A stretch of DNA of 64,000 bases from Diploptera punctata (GCA_030220185.1 JASPKZ010000426.1:62001-126000); one strand, 5' to 3'. Positions 44,098 through 56,890 are shown, numbered from the stretch's first letter. Program-made: numbers and translations. The notes: generated from the letters alone by a model not told the origin.

Positions 44098-44367
44098 TCA
44101 ACAAGGTTGGTACAAGTGGTAAATATTAGGATATTGATTTTTTGCAATCCTGCGTACCGATATATAATGTCTTTTTGGAAATTTATTGTCGACATAAAAT
44201 TTTATAAATTCCTCCGAAGTAAGCTTAATTGGCTGCTCATTTTCAGATTGATACGCTTTCTTAATTCTTGTGGCACTTTTAGGTGGGAAGTGCAGTGATT
44301 GTTTTACTATATTTCCAGCATCTCTCCTCTCTTGACGATTCAAATTCACTTGCGTGGTGAATGACAA
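44098..44367 (-). pseudogene. unidentified 89-aa frame with conserved look
   Basis: The minus-strand frame reads LNRQERRDAGNIVKQSLHF, then KLTSEEFIKFYVDNKFPKRH, YISVRRIAKNQYPNIYHLYQ and stops. The pattern L-(T)-x-E-E-x-(4)-F-x-V-(7)-Y-x-x-x-R-(7)-P-N-I-Y resembles a short domain I recall from insect and cnidarian transposon-derived proteins, but I cannot name the family. There are no neighbours to support a host gene. Confidence 0.4.
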
Positions 44368-44846
44368 TTATTCAGACCTGAAGGTTTCACTAAATCGTCC
44401 ACCCTACTAATTTTAGTTTTTCTACTGCTTTCTTGAAATAATTTATTAGGGTGACCTATGTTCGACACAGATGATCGACTAGATCTGCTTCATATGGTAC
44501 ATTTTACAATACCAGGAATAGTAAAATGTCCACCAACCAATGAGCATTTAAAAAAATGTGCTTTATATTCTATGACTTTGTTGTCATTTTTAATTTTGTT
44601 GAGCAAACAAAAAATTGCTTAACAACACCTAAAATATAATCACTGATCTCTTTCAAATTATATGAACTCAGTACATGCTTATTTATCGTCTTTGTATCAC
44701 TCACGGACAGCCACACTTCAAAGAGCCTTCTTCTTTTTTATTTCGTGTCACGCCACGTGATGTCACTAAAAACATAAGTTACGAAGAAGGTTGCAGGGGG
44801 TAGCAGGTAGTTCTTGTTAACATAACTTTCAGATGCGTAATCTATA
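44368..44846. other. no recognisable feature
   Basis: Non-coding; nothing identified. Confidence 0.45.
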
Positions 44847-46340
44847 CCAGGTGTAACAGGACCTCACCGTCAAAATGATAGGAATGGTTGGACATGCAGA
44901 GAGGATCATTTTTTGTGAAGTAACACAGTCCCAAACACGTCGTTCATGAGTTATGTGCATCTATCAAGGTGCGCGCTCCACTTACTGGAACCAACCCGTT
45001 CGTTTTTATATGTGCTGTCAGCCATCACTCTCTCGTTGCAATACGTGCCTGTATGTTTGGTTTGTTGATGTCATGAGAATTTAATCAACATGCAGTACGA
45101 GTTGTCTGAACTCAGAAACATCTTATGTGTTACGTTGAGACGAGAATAAATGGAAGAGAGACACGTCGGCATCAACGAGCAGCGGTTTCCTCAACAGGAG
45201 ACATCCACACCATACTAAATTTACTGCAATTCATCGACGCCTTGGAGAAACGGGGAATCTTCGTCAATCGAGCCGTTTGGCGACGGGAGGCGTAATGTGA
45301 GGACAGCAGATTTTGAGGACACTGATCGAGTGAGTTCCTGTCTAACCTTCAATCAGCACGCGCGATGTGGCTCATGCAATGAACGTAAGTCACCAGTCCA
45401 TTTATAGGGTATTAAGGGAGTACAAACCATATTCAGAAGGTGCAGATAATAGGACCAAAAGTTTTTGTATCTCGTATGAACTTTGTACAGTGATTTTTAC
45501 ATCAGACTGTTCACGATGTTGCCTTTCCTATACAGCTGTTATTCTCAGATGAGGCCTAAGCTACATGGAGACTACAATAGTAGGAATAGTCACATCTGGG
45601 ATTACAGTAACCCACATGTAATTGCTGTTCGCAATCACCAGCAGAACTTCTCTGTCAACATTTGGGATGGAATTATTGGTACTCATCTGTTGAGACCTGT
45701 AATTCTGCCAGCAAGGTTAACTGGGGCAGATTATCTACAGTTTCTACAGACCACCCTACCTGATCTGCTAGACGGTATACCGCTTGCTGTGGGCCTCAAT
45801 CTCTTGTTCCAGCATGATGGAGCCCCAGAACTCTTCAGTGTCGACGCACGAGCACAACTAACTATCGATTATGGAGACCGGTGGATTGGACGAGGTGGAC
45901 ATGTTGTGTGGCCAGCGCGTTCGCCTGATTTAACGACCGTTGATTTTTTTCTTTGAGAGCATATCAGGAGTAAAGTCTACATAACTCCAGTGGCCACCAG
46001 AGTTCAACTGATTGACAGACTAAATGCTGCATATTGACGACGCCAAACAGAATCCTGCCATGCTCGGCCGTGATGGCCGATCGTTGCTGTGACGATATCA
46101 AACATGCAATGATGCACAGAACCTACTGTTTGAACACGTATTGAAAAAATATGCCTTTTTAATAAAATAATATGTGTACTATTGTTTGTATTGAATTCCG
46201 ACACTTACGGGCAAATACATTCACCTGCGCATAACTCATAACCGACGTAGTTGTGACTATATGTTCCTTCACAAAAAACGACACTCTCTGCATGGCCTAT
46301 CATCCCTATCATTTTGTAGGTGAGGTCCTGTAACACCATG
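44847..46340 (+). mobile_element. mariner-superfamily transposon with long (~112-bp) TIRs
   Basis: 44847-44958 and 46228-46340 are imperfect inverted repeats: 'acaggacctcacc', 'aaaatgatagg', 'catgcagagag', 'ttttttgtgaag', 'gagttatg'. TA dinucleotides flank both ends. The inside encodes one plus-strand transposase in pieces. The TIRs are long compared with the ~30 bp usual for mariner. Confidence 0.85.
45090..45990 (+). pseudogene. mariner-superfamily transposase, frameshifted
   Basis: N-terminal pieces in several frames include RRLGETGNLRQSSRLATGG and then RDVAHAMNVSHQSIYRVLRE, a clear helix-turn-helix. The frame 45483-45956 carries the C-terminal catalytic region: SVNIWDGIIGTHLLRPVILP, then LLFQHDGAPELFSV with the second catalytic Asp, and GGHVVWPARSPDLTTVDFFL with the SPDL element before the third acid. 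A stop follows directly after DFFL. The first catalytic Asp lies in the damaged stretch near 45545. The catalytic part is well preserved in sequence, but the gene is broken in the middle. Confidence 0.82.
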
Positions 46341-48419
46341 TATACTGAACAAAAAACATCTGCTAATATATGCTATAGAAATGTTATTTAACTATTCGAA
46401 ATTTAATTTTAATTATTTTAAAGCAGTTTTTTACGTTTCGATATATTCAAAAATTACGACATTTATAAAGCATTTAAAAACAAATAACTGTTACGTATGC
46501 TCAGGAGAGGTTTACATTTCGCAAAAATAACGAACAAATTATTATATTCACAATACGAACGTCACAGTAACGTCTTGAAAACTTCCTGATATAGGTGTTT
46601 GCTGAGAAGCAAAACATGAGCCAAATATATTTAAATGTTTACACCACTTTCAAGACAGCATGGACTTGATAACAAACACAACATTTATTGCTTTTGAAGG
46701 TTAAAGGTAATGTGAAAGACCATAAGTTAACTTGAGCTGATTTCCTGCAATTTGAAAAAAATAAGACTTTTGTCCATCTAGGTTTGTATTCTGGATCATT
46801 TGCAGTTATCTGATTGCCTAACCAGAAACTGAACGGCTTGAGCCTTATACAGTCAATTGCAGTATGATCCTCTATTGCACAGTAACATATATCAGTCGAA
46901 AGATATTCTTATATTTCTGCGCTTGGCGGTAAAGCATGGTGACTCATATAATAATATGTGCATCAAGCAAACCAGTGAAATTAATGATATTAGTCGAAAT
47001 GTTAGGTTATGAACGTGATGCTCTATTTTTTTATTAACCACTGTTCCCAGGCAAAGTGTTGCCATTACATACCATCGGAGCAGATGAACGTTAAGACAAT
47101 GGAGACGGGATGTCACCCGGATTGTAAATCCTGTGTGATGACCGTTTCTACCACCAGAATATGCATCTGATATTCATCCCAGTTAGAGGTTGAGACGACT
47201 CTAGGATCATGGTGTCACCCTAAAGTTTAGTTGAGATTAAGAATCATAATCGGGAATCGGAAAAGTGACCTTCCGGCTAAAAGTGATTTACTTTAACTAA
47301 ATATGCCACGACAATCCCTCATTAACCAGTGAATATGCCAGTTATTTCTTTAAAATTGTCCATGTTTCACCTGCAAGGTTATATAAATCCATCAAAACTG
47401 GAATCCGTGTTCTCTTCTTATTTACTTTTATGTAAAGAATCCCATAGGAAAGTAGCTATTGAGGTTATTTTCATTGAAAAAAAAGAAAATTTTTAAAATA
47501 TTTTTACAAATCTTCTTCAATTACTAGACACAGAAAATGAACAAAATATGCATGGCAGGAACTGCGTAAAAAAAGGAAATTCCACAGCAAGTCGAATTTA
47601 TGGTCTATTTTGCTTCTTTGGATATATATATATATATATATTCTTTGTTAATTAAATCGTATCCTTTTTCATGAATAATGGTGGCCGTTAGAATAATTTT
47701 TAAATTTCGGTTTTCTGGTAAATCCCCACTAGAAATGATTGGAGTTAGCTGTTGTCTGGAGATTGTATTTCCCATCTTATTACTATGGTATATATACCGA
47801 GTTCCGTTGGGAAAGAGAGAAATTTGCGGTTGCTAAAGGGATATTTCGCATTTTCGCTTAAGGCTATCCCGCATTTCTACCAGACACAATCGAAATTTAA
47901 AATCGCTTTAGTGCCCGCTATATTTGTTTTTTACGGGACGTCTCTGCATACATACGTTTTATTGATCGAAGAAAACAGCAAAATCAGATCTTAAATTCTA
48001 TTTGCTGAGGAATTCGCATAGTTTACATAGTACTTCGTGACGTTTATCGTGAATTCCTTTTCTTTAAAAATCTTCTTTTTTATTCTCTCACACATATTAA
48101 CGCACATTACAGATATTTAAACAATGACACCATAATGGTAGGCCTATATAAAAAATCTCTAGGCCTACTATTCTGTATACAGGATCGCTGACCACAAGAC
48201 ATAGGTCGGTCACTATCAGTGATTGTTATGCAACGATACATAGACGCAGATGATAGTAGTCAAATGCGGTAAGATAGGAGACCAGTCTCATACACCAATA
48301 GAAATTCAATCGTACTTTTAGTTTTCAGAAGAAACCCAGACATGTAACCTCATAACTAGGGATGATGATTTTTCGCAATTTATAATCATCTAGGAAATTA
48401 CTTACTTTATTTTATATCA
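46341..48419. other. no recognisable feature
   Basis: 2 kb of AT-rich DNA without a supported frame. A short (TA)n run lies at 47624-47641. Confidence 0.45.
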
Positions 48420-48613
48420 TCTTAATTTTATTATATTCTACGTTTTTGTTAGTATTAGCTAGTATTAGATTACATCATCATCGTATTTTGTTTAGTCTGT
48501 ATTTTAATAATATCTTAAAATTGTAATATGTACGTAATTTTTGTATAGTTTTACTATTCGCTGGTTGAGTGGAAGAGAAGGCCAGCTAAAATAAATCATT
48601 ATTATTATTATTA

Positions 48614-48677
<64 letters not shown>
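48420..48677 (+). mobile_element. CR1-like LINE 3' end, extremely 5'-truncated
   Basis: The sequence 'gctggttgagtggaagagaaggcc...aaaataaatc' followed by (ATT)n at 48594-48677 matches the 3' end of elements A-C ('gagtggaagagagggcc...aataaataaag'). Only 3' UTR is present; the left boundary is approximate. Confidence 0.68.
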
Positions 48678-48680
<3 letters not shown>

Positions 48681-49391
48681 ATAGCGCAAAATGCTCACAA
48701 AGACTTGCACTCTTGTATTTTCACTTTTCGTTATCTGTAAACACTTTTTATTGTGTTTTAAAAATACGACAAATTGCTATTTTAATGCGAAACCTATGAT
48801 TTTTTAAAGTACCTTTTGTTTCTTTTCTTTTGGAAAATTAAAAAAAAAAGAGTAGATTACATACAAATTCCATTGGCTGTTGAACTCAATTGCCCAGCGT
48901 ATGTCCAAGCAGCTCTCTAACTATTAGGGGTCCTGTCAACAGTGTAGATGCTGAAAGACATTTCATTAAATACAATTCGATTGTAAGAGACAGGAGAACC
49001 GAAAAGACAGAAGAGGTATGTTCTATGAATTGTAGCCGAAATTATGCACCAATTTCGGCACATGATATTAAAATGATGTTTATATAAAATTAAAAGAACG
49101 TAAATAAGGAAAATCGTCACCATACAATTAATGTGGGCATGCGTATAGTCAAATTAAAGATACAATTTTGGGGATGATAAATACTATTATCAAAATAAAT
49201 AGTAATACGGTACAGTTATTTATAATAAAAAATTAAATGAAATTGTATATCACGAAAAATTATGTAGAAGTTACAAAACAGTTAACATTCATATCACAGT
49301 TTCAAGTGAGGAACCAAGTAGTCTGCATAATGATAAATTTGTTTTTACTAACACTCAATTATTAAGTAATAATTTTACGCTCCATAAGAAC
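48678..49391. other. no recognisable feature
   Basis: AT-rich, non-coding. Confidence 0.45.
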
Positions 49392-49421
49392 CTGACTGAC
49401 TGACTGACTGACTGACTGACT
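49392..49421. repeat. (CTGA)n tetranucleotide repeat
   Basis: About seven perfect CTGA units. Confidence 0.9.
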
Positions 49422-49813
49422 CGCGGACTAAAGTGTTACGAAGTCTGGCTTCGTCTGGTTAGCTGCATACTGGCAGCTAATTACGCAATGGCTATCGTGG
49501 TGGGGTTAAGTCATTTAACCAGAGCATATTTGATGACTCTAGTGTTTGCTTGTCGAGTGAAGATTATGGAGAGAAATCAGGAAATGATGACCTGAAGCAG
49601 GGCGTCAGAAACCACACTGCCTTCAAGCTGAGAGTCGGCAATCCAGCAGTGCGGAATGTGCCACGCTACTCCACGTGAGAGCACATGACTAATCTCTGGC
49701 TGGCGTCGTTAATAGGGATGAAACCTAGTGAAAATATTTTTATGTACGGTACGCCACTGAGGCAGGCGTCCCATATAGCGTAATTTAGTACTGAAGTGCA
49801 AGGATTTATAGTT
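49422..49813. other. unassigned block richer in GC
   Basis: Clearly different base composition from its flanks but no recognised coding frame. It may belong to the 3' side of LINE E, displaced by the Tc1-like insertion, but I could not match it to Jockey sequence. Confidence 0.35.
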
Positions 49814-49815
49814 AT

Positions 49816-51400
49816 ACAGTGGTGGAAATTGATATAAAGGCACTTGTTAGAAGTGTGAACACAAGTTTATTTACTCTTTCTTTGGCATTTTTCTATCTTA
49901 ACTTAGGAGGTGATTGAGTATAAAACACACACAAATAATGTCAAAATTAATTATCCATTTCCGTCCAAAAAAGTATATGAAAACTGAAACCACTCTCACA
50001 TATGGGTGGAAATTAGTATAAAGGCACTTTGTGTATTTCACAGATTAAACAAAAAGACTGAGCACAAAGTTTACAACAAAGTTCTAAAATGTAGTTGAAC
50101 CTCCATTGTTGTTAATTACTTGGAAGATTCTCTTTGGCATTGACTTGATGACGGTGTTTATTTCTTCCACTGAGATTGAAGCCCACTCTTCCCGAATAAC
50201 ATTTTTCTGCTCAGTCACTGTCCCAAACTGCCGTCCATTGCGATACACAGGCCTTGCCAGAATCCCCCATAAGTTCTCAATCAGGTTTAAATCAGGACTT
50301 TTGGCTGGCCACGTCAAAAGAGGTATTTCTTTCTTCCTGAACCACTCCTTTGATTTGGCAGACACGTGAATGGAAGCATTATCTTGCTGAAAAATTAGAT
50401 CTTCGCCAAATTCCTCATACATTCGTATCAATTAGGACTCCAGAAGCTCCTCAGTGCAGGACCCAGAATTCATCTTGGTGTGTATCCATGCCAGTTTCGA
50501 TCTTCCTTTAAAGCAGAATGCTGCCCAAATCATAACACGTTCACCACCGATGTTTCTACTCATTCTAACTTGCTCTTCAGTACGGAGGTCATGCCTGTAA
50601 TACTGAAAGCCATCATGCCCGTCCAGCTTAAACTTTTTCTTGTCACTGAATATTACTTTATTCCATTCTGAGGTTTAGGACATGTGTTCTTCAGCAAAAG
50701 TAATTCTAGCTATCTTATGTGCATTGTTCTGAGGTGGTTTACTAAGACGTTTTTTTAATTTTAGGTTCTTGTCTTCTAACAGAATTTATCTTACTCGTCT
50801 GGCTGTCACTGGCAACTTCAAATCAGCTTGGATTTGAGAAGAAAACATACTCATACCTTTTGCTTTACGTAACATGAGACGTTTAGTGCGCCCAGACAAT
50901 TTTCTTGTCCGTCCATACTTCCCGTTTGTTCCATATTATGAGCCCTGTTTTACAAAATTATCAATGACGCATATTGAAGCTCCAATTTCGTAGCTATTTG
51001 TCGATTGGAAAGGCCCATCTCCTTGAAGGCACTAACTCTTGATTTCTCTTCATTTGATAGAGGCTTTCCACGCTGCATTGTACGTACTACTGACTTGTAA
51101 CTGATGAACGATGCTCACAGACACGTCGTCTCCATGTAACTGCAGTGTTTTGTTTACATTTATGTCTCTGTAAGAGCCAGAAGTTGACCTGCCTTTATAC
51201 CGATTTCCACTACTAGGACAGCGTTTCCTTAGTTGTTCCGTAATATTTACATATATAATAATTACAAAATGTGGGTGTATGGAATTATGTCCAAGATAAT
51301 TATATGTAATATGTGACACACACATATACGGTATTTGCATAAATATTTCAGGTTGTTTTACTACTAAAATTTAGTGCCTTTATACCAATTTCCTCCACTG
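49816..51400 (-). mobile_element. Tc1-like transposon with IR/DR termini
   Basis: Flanked by TA. Each end has two copies of a ~28-bp motif (GTGGAAATT..TATAAAGGCA type): 49816 and 50003 on the left, the reverse complement near 51213 and 51400 on the right. The two repeats per end are about 190 bp apart. This inverted-repeat/direct-repeat layout is known from several Tc1-family groups, where the repeats are transposase binding sites. The element encodes a minus-strand transposase with several breaks. Confidence 0.87.
50084..51078 (-). pseudogene. Tc1-like transposase (DD34E type), broken
   Basis: The ATG at 51078 begins MQRGKPLSNEEKSRVSAFKE and MGLSNRQIATKLEL, a paired-type HTH. Middle pieces between 50440 and 51000 are frameshifted. 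The frame 50431-50084 holds LIFQQDNASIHVSAKSKEW (second Asp) and TWPAKSPDLNLIENLWG (third acid Glu; 34-residue spacing is expected for the family), ending with INTVIKSMPKRIFQVINNNG. The protein would excise and reinsert the element at TA sites. This copy is inactive. Confidence 0.83.
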
Positions 51401-51402
51401 TA

Positions 51403-53960
51403 CATCTTGCGTACTTTTTCTTCAAGCATAAATCAATATAGGGAATCTGAGCTACGTTGTGTAGGTCTTTAATACTCGTATAACAGGGGGCCGATAAACA
51501 TTTTTAAACATTTATTCTGAAATATTTGAACTTTCTTTTATGTCGTTTTACGAGGTTTGTCTCGTCTCATAGCCGTAGAGTAGCGTGCTGCGGATAACAG
51601 ATTTGAACAGCAAACGCTTGATCCTACGAGACAATAAATCCGACTTGAAAACAATTATATAAAACAGCTATTACTGCATTTGATTCATGTTGTAAATGCC
51701 GAATATAAATTTGGAACGTAAACTGGGGATACAGATGGAGTCCAAGATACTTGACTGAAGTTCCCAGGCGAAGATTTTGAGTTCCCAAGGTAAGTTGGAT
51801 CGGTGAGCGTCTGTAAGATTTTGTGAATAGGATCGCCTGGGTTTTGGTAGAATTTATCTTTATGTTCCATTTGTGGAATCAAAAGATAAATTGGGCTAAG
51901 GACATTTTGGAAAACGCGGATTCTTGCAGGATCGGATCGAAAGGTGGTTTGGAGAAAGAGACAGGTATCATCGGTCAATGATACGGTATGGATATTTGTG
52001 ATAGTAGGAAGATCTGATACGTACAGCGTATACAGCAAGGGTGATATGGTTGCGCCTTGGGGAACTCCCGCTGAGAGTGCTTTGCAGTCTAATTTATACC
52101 CACTAATCGAAACATAGAATTTTCGATTGGTGAGGTATATAGCTATTATTTTAATTAATGCAGCCGAAGTTTCAAATTTAATAAGTTTCTGGATAAGTCT
52201 ATTTATCCAAGTCATAACGAAAGCTTTCTCTATATCAAGTAATACGGCAATGGTACTATGTTTCTTGTTAAAACCCGTGACTATTTGTCAATCCGTCTTG
52301 CTAGCTGGAGCGGAGTACTGTGTGGATTTCGAAATCCAAATTAATGGTTTGGTAAAATAGCTTTGTCCGAAACTTCAATTTTGAGTCTGCAACGCAAGTT
52401 GTTTGGGTTTGAGGAATCTTTTCCAGGTTTGAATAGGGTTATGACCTTGGCAATTTTCCACATTTCTGGAAAGTAATGGAATTTGATACAATATTTGAAA
52501 ATTTACAGGAGAAGGACAAAAGGATTTATGACAGCGAGGTTAGAGATACCATCGCTACCAGGGGAACGGTTTAGATTGAGGTTTCATACGGAAATATGGA
52601 CATTGGTGAAGTGTATATCTGGATGGATGTGTGTGCAGGAGTTTCAAGGAAAGCAGTAACCACGTTGTTTACCTCAGCTTCATATACTGGGGTGGTGAAC
52701 TCATGTGGTTGGCACCGATTAGCAAGATGTGTAGCAAAAACCTGGGCCTTATCACTAGGGTGATAGGCCCTGGTACCATTGCTGTCTATTGCAGATGGAG
52801 GAGCTCGGGCTCTAATTCTTCTGATGTGTTTCAGAGTTTGCCCGGGAGGAGTGTGATCAACGTTTTGTTGAGTCATATACTCCTCTCAGTGGTCTTGTTA
52901 AGAATGTTGTAATCGATTCCGGACCAAATGAGCATATCAATTTTGTAGCTGTGTGTGTTGATGGGAGCTAAAAGTCTGTATAATAGGAGATAATAGCGCT
53001 TTCATGTTAAACAATTTTTAAGTGTGGGGTCAGTATATTTCTGTGGCGTGGTGTAATTTCTTGGTGTTTTTGAGAGTATAATAGTTGTTTTCGTTGTCAC
53101 CTGAAAATTTAGAAATACAACCTTCAAGTAGTTGTGTGGACAGGGCAGAAAGTGTAGAAACACTCATTTGATTGAGCAAGTAAGTGTATTTCTGCCAGTA
53201 ATTTGCGCTTGTGTGTAGAGAAAAGTGGCGAGAAAAGAAAAGATGGCGTGAGTTAAAAAAGTATTGGAGTGTGGTCAGAGGTCTAGTGCGTCTGTAATGA
53301 TCATAATATGTGTCGAGATAGGTACAGTCTTCGACAGGACGACGTCTACGATATTGGAACGGATACCAAAGATATGTGACGGAAGATGTGTGATCCCACA
53401 GAATTGAGATTTCAATGTTATGATGTTGACAAAAATTTTATGGAATTTTGGACACGACATTTCCAGAAACGATATTTGGAGTTAAAATATCCCGCAAGCA
53501 GATTTATGCGAGAGACAGAAGTGAGGACAAATAGGTCGTTCCTGGTTAATATCCTCGAAGGAGATTTATAGATTGAATCAATAAAGGTGGTTTGATTTAG
53601 GGAAGTTGGAACTAATATTCCTGTAGCTCTAATAAATTCTAGCCATGGCATTTTAGCCACCTTATGACTAATGATTATCTTGATACATGTGGCTGTACCT
53701 CCAACGGGACTGTCGAGACGGTCGTTTCGGTGTGTGTAATAGTTTGAGATTTGAAACCAATCTTTCGGTTTAGGATGGGTTTTATTAAGGGGAAGAATGT
53801 CTATATACCGTTGTTGAATGAGTGTTTGAAGTTCATGAGTCTGTCTGGCTATTCAATTGGCATTAAATGTCATGACATTCAGATAGCTTCCGAGTTTGAA
53901 ATTATACTTTGCCTCCAAAGCACATATTCACTAGTTGGGAGAGGAACTTGAAGCGTTCCA
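51403..53960 (-). pseudogene. Jockey-type LINE E ORF2 (endonuclease and RT)
   Basis: From the right: endonuclease pieces around 53660-53418 (FIDSIYKSPSRILTRNDLF, LLAGYFNSKYRFWKCRV, where the catalytic GDFN reads GYFN). A linker 52876-52571 (LKHIRRIRARAPPSA, ADKAQVFATHLA-like) precedes the RT 52215-51685 (LSAGVPQGATISPLLYTLYV, then SLTDDTCLFL in place of the usual F-A-D-D). The C-terminal tail runs on in other frames to 51403 (LLFKSVIRSTLLYG; FQNKCLKMF-like; LHNVAQIPYID-like), where the Tc1-like element begins. It is heavily degraded. Confidence 0.8.
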
Positions 53961-54319
53961 TTGGGAATTGAAAACCAGTCAGCATGGGGTGGATGTCCTG
54001 GGGCGCTTATTGTGCCTATTCAGACACGGGTGTGTGTGTGATCCTGGCCGAGTTTGGACTCGAGTAGCGCCTTGCTCTTTTCATTTTGGAGTGTTTGTGC
54101 CAGAACTGATTGCTTGACTGTAGGAAATTTCGGGAAACACTTTTACTGAAGTAAAAGTGCGAGGTTGATGGTTTGTTGGATTTAGGGCAGGGTTTTTGGG
54201 TTCACGGGAATTCAAGTAAGCTTGTTGAATTGCCTTTTATGCAGGGAACCGTCGATAGGAGGCGGGGAGGTCTGTTACTCCACAGTTTTCGAATTTAAGG
54301 TTTTGTGTATTTATCATTT

Positions 54320-54720
54320 TGCCTCTGCTTTGACGGGGCAATCTTCATGGTTGTGAGCGCTTGGACATGTAACACAGCGGGGCATCAAGTTACATCCCGC
54401 CCGCAAACGTATGTTACAGTTCTGGCACCTTTAGTCCAAAACGAGGCTTATAAGTTTCAACAGCGACAACTGTGTACATTAAACGGTCGAGGTTGTAGAT
54501 TTCTAGAGCTGAATCTGTATTCTGCAATTCGAGTATGAACAAGGATAATGGGATACTGATATCTTGGTATTTAGTGGCCAACTGTTTAATTGATTTAAGA
54601 AGATAACCAATGGGAAGTAGCTCTTGGTGAATTTCTTTTGTTGGGGTATGCACGCTGTGCTTAAATAGCGCGAGAATAACTTGTAGCAATGTTGTGACTT
54701 CACGAACGCTTGAAGCGAAC
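54320..54720 (-). pseudogene. Jockey-type LINE E ORF1 (gag-like)
   Basis: The minus-strand frames 54703-54503 and 54689-54414 carry TPTKEIHQELLPIGYLLKSI, then IPLSLFILELQNTDSALEIY and NLDRLMYTVVAVETYKPR, the PRE_C2HC pattern of Jockey-group ORF1 proteins. Beyond a frame break lies a cysteine-rich stretch (CQNC...CVTC), the remains of the C2HC zinc knuckles. ORF1 proteins of this type bind element RNA. With the ORF2 pieces downstream on the same strand, this makes a nearly full-length but dead Jockey element (51403-54720). Confidence 0.78.
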
Positions 54721-56314
54721 GTTAGCGAGCAAGCGTCCCATACTTACGTATACTCCCCCATAATTGTTAACTGACCATTCACAAATACGTATTTATAAAA
54801 TTGACACTATGTGTACAATGACCTATATGCAAAACTTTATCCCCCATGAGAGTTTGGCGTGCTCCAAAATGTTTAAAAGTACGTGAAATATGTAAAATGC
54901 TCTCATTGATAATTGCTATCGCTAAGTGCTCATTGGTTTTCCTCGGACGTAAAAGCGGGACGCGGCCCCAACTTTCAAACATTTAGTTATGAAGTACTTT
55001 AAAAGTTTAATATATATCAAGATATGATATTTCTTCGAAAGTGATCAAACTGCTAAAGGAATATATATCAAAATAAGATAATACACGGATCGAGCAGCTC
55101 GTCCCCATCTAGAAGTGAACATAATAAATCAAAAGTGCGTGATTAAATTGTATAATGTACTAAAATAATTCAGAAAAGGAATAGTACAGCAAAAGTTCCG
55201 TACAATGTATACATCTGTCGCGCCATAGAATTCCGCCGATCGATTCGGTGATATGTCTCGTGTCAATTCCTGTTAAAACATGAGTGTATCAGCCAGCAAC
55301 AAAACCCAAATTTAAACCCCGAACCTTGGAGAGACTTATAACTTCCCAAGCTGAGGCTACACAAAACTCTCTCAAATATATGCCCAAATGAGTGCATATT
55401 CTTTAAAATTCCATTTAAACCTCTTCCTAATTAGCTTTCCAACTTCGAGACTATAATAATACTCCTCTAGATTTAATTGAATTGCGTTACTGAACTTTCA
55501 AAATTAAGGGTCTAATTTAATTTAGTGTACTTTGTTGTTATTATATAGGTTTTGGTTAGTTTTGTATACACTATATTCTTTATATTATTCTGTTTTTGAA
55601 TCAGTAAACCTATAAATATTCACTTTTCTATATGAAGCTTTAAACAGTATCAATGTTTATATTTTTCGCTTGTTGCTTTAACCTATATTAATTTAAAGTA
55701 AATAAACAACTTAATTTACATATTTTTTTCTCACTATCAATAGTGACTTTAATTTCTCATTAGAGTAATTTCGAATACCGTCACCTGTCATTAGAATTAA
55801 CTAGTAATTACTTACATCCTTTTCTTTCTCTAAAATCTACAAAATTAAAAAAAAAAATTCAAATGTATAAACGTTACAAAATGCTAAATGTAAAAATCTA
55901 AATAATAAACTTCTGATTAAAAAAATTATACGAATCACAATCCTAGGTTTACCTGATAATTAAAAATAGAAACTTATTGCCGCAATCAATACATTTTTGC
56001 AGACTGTTCTAGTAAGAGGCATTTGAACATACTTGAAACTGGAAACCATATGGGCAACTGGATTGATAGAAACACGGAGTGCATTGCTTATCACCTAGAT
56101 CACTAGACATTTCTGCAGTTGATTTTTTTCAGTGGGCTTTATGAAAACACAAGAGCTACCACCAAATTTAGAGACATTCAATTCAGAGCGTGTTCCTCAG
56201 TAGTTGCGGAGCGAGAGAGAATCCGGAAGAGCAGTTGAGGGGATATGTTGACGTCATGTAGGCCTATACCTTCGTTCCCTTTACAGCAAAATTATGGTTC
56301 GTATTCCATAGTTC
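54721..56314. other. no recognisable feature
   Basis: AT-rich; no supported coding frame or repeat match noticed. Confidence 0.45.
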
Positions 56315-56890
56315 ATATTCATAAGTAATGGTACGAGTGATTTCCAAATTATCGATAAATTCACGACTCACAAAGTGAGGAGTGAATTTATCTAGAAAAT
56401 TTGGAAATCAAGAGTGGCATTTGTTAGGACTATTTAACGAATAAAATTAAGCTGTTTACTCACAAATCATTGTATATAGTTATTTTAAAATATTTATATA
56501 TTTAATGTAAACGGCGATGTTTGAAAACAAATGAGAAACCATTGGTATGCTCTCATTTAAGGACTCTAGTGGAGAAAAAATGAAACACACCAATATGTGT
56601 ATTAATTCATTTCTGATGTCCTATGACAAATTATATTTTTCTGGAATGTTATTACCTGGGAAAAAAATACATTTAAGAAAGTTCAAACAGTGGTTTCTTT
56701 TTTTGGTGGTATAATCAATTGCTACAAATGTTTTTATAATAACTCCCGCATGCGGTATGTGTTGAAATTCAAGCACTATATATACAATCTGGTACCCATA
56801 TTTCTTAGTGGGTCGTTCTCTAAGATCAGTCACTGCAAAATCATGCTATGACCTATTCCGAATGTTAAAAAAGGAGGTGCTTTCTTTATT
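56315..56890 (+). repeat. dispersed repeat family X, copy 3 (longest)
   Basis: Most complete copy: the left part matches 573-882 and the reverse complement of 29060-29445, and the right part (56824-56890) matches 7684-7750. Near its left end 'tttccaaattatcgataaattcac' and 'gtgaatttatctagaaaatttggaaa' form an imperfect ~28-bp stem (56341-56410). No open frame spans it; the frame at 56833-56621 is short and unsupported. Confidence 0.78.

Noticed and set aside
49392..49421. CRISPR-like short repeats
   Set aside because: A simple (CTGA)n array with no spacers, in a eukaryotic genome.
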